A stretch of 64,000 bases of DNA from Prorocentrum cordatum (Eukaryota > Sar > Dinophyceae > Prorocentrales > Prorocentraceae): contig CAUYUJ010005780.1 of NCBI GenBank assembly GCA_963575745.1, positions 920,001 through 984,000 on the forward strand, given 5' to 3'. Below are positions 63,331-64,000 of the stretch, piece by piece (within the stretch, counting starts at the first letter, position 1; every line of letters starts with the position of its first letter). The position numbers were made by a program, and so were the translations under genes. The notes below the pieces were generated by a model that made no database searches, was not told the origin of the DNA, and was given only the letters and a program-made list of their open reading frames with translations.

Positions 63331-64000
63331 ATGAGCTACCAAAACAACTACCCGCAAAAACAAGACGGCCAAAGATCGACGTACGGCCGCGTCCCTCCGG
63401 AATAGTGGCCCACCTCGACTGCCCCACGCAGAAGAAACCCACGCGGTCCTGGGTCATTTCTGTCTACGCTATTGTTTCCTCTAAGGACGAAGTCACTCGG
63501 CATCCGTTGCACAGGTACGCATCTCACGGAAAATGCGAAAACAAAACTCGCAAAACATGAAACAGCTTGATTTCTCAAACCAATCAAAACATGAAAATAC
63601 CGTTTTTTGGGCGTCGCCAGAGGATATGCTTGCGTTGGCCTTCAAGGGGCCGTAAAACCTACACAACAAGCGCCCTAAAGAATGGTGTCGATTAGAAGCC
63701 GCATGCCCATGCCAAGCCAGACCGCCCCCCTAGGATTGCCCGATCGATGCTCAGGGAGGCACAGCGGCAACCCATGGAGCGGACACGACCGTGGCACCCG
63801 ATATCGCTGCGGCGGATCGGGCCCCCTCCCTGTTGTGCTGCAACGTGTCCACGCTGCACGACTGACGCCACACCGAGACCAGCACACAAAGGCCTGCAAA
63901 AAGGGCGTGTAGTCACCGTGCGACCACAAGGACAGCTGGATAGTGAACGAATGGGCCTCTCCGGCCACGGTGGGCCACGGCCACGAAGCGGATTCCCACC
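63331..64000. other. Right edge; nothing recognised
   Basis: Short overlapping frames only. A CCCTTTTTGCAG acceptor-like site on the minus strand near 63,900 opens into GCCTTTGTGTGC, but no exon could be assigned. Confidence 0.3.

Noticed and set aside
1-64000. Search by eye for the dinoflagellate spliced-leader sequence, rRNA and tRNA genes
   Set aside because: No convincing match was seen on either strand; a covariance-model scan would be needed to exclude small RNAs firmly.

Overview
The window looks like nuclear DNA of a dinoflagellate. It is GC-rich, with very low gene density and genes split into exons of about 65-490 nt by introns of about 1.9-14 kb. Several introns appear to start with GA rather than GT. 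Dispersed foldback elements, satellites and a decayed non-LTR retrotransposon fill most of the rest. The assignment rests on these features and on recognised protein fragments, not on any database search. No rRNA, tRNA, CRISPR array or bacterial-type operon was found.

Two conserved eukaryotic genes can be pieced together, both on the minus strand. (1) A syntaxin-16/Tlg2-type Qa-SNARE has six exons between 46,897 and 27,479. It reads from an N-terminal Sly1/Vps45-binding-like peptide through Habc helices to the SNARE helix and the membrane anchor, 401 residues in total. It has an unusual second C-terminal hydrophobic segment. (2) A partial LRRC51-like leucine-rich-repeat protein has exons at 17,657-17,574, 3,590-3,519 and 1,471-1,393, with its 3' end beyond the left edge of the window. 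A probable terminal exon of an unknown gene lies at 60,1xx-59,940, also on the minus strand. All likely genes therefore point the same way, as expected for dinoflagellate unidirectional gene blocks.

Other coding-like stretches are weaker. These are a 285-codon ORF with a possible upstream exon (14,397-13,171, minus), a frame-broken coding stretch inside the LRRC51 intron (11,636-10,104, minus), a long but ambiguous ORF (19,119-20,513, plus), and a decayed, possibly retroelement gag/protease-like stretch (about 52,860-47,780, minus). A LINE reverse-transcriptase relic with a stop codon in its catalytic box sits in syntaxin intron 1 (about 44,490-43,150, minus).

The repeat landscape is the most unusual part. 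Two related foldback elements (30,019-31,668 and about 54,037-57,287) have long inverted arms made of arrays of a roughly 23-bp unit. Each is inserted inside a satellite array, and the second carries a nested poly-C/poly-G foldback element. Satellites with 80-bp (158-bp higher-order), 102-bp, 42-bp and 36-bp periods are present. CCAAGA-rich degenerate arrays occur in at least eight blocks, all in the same orientation, antisense to the genes. Several small foldback families recur in the introns of both genes.
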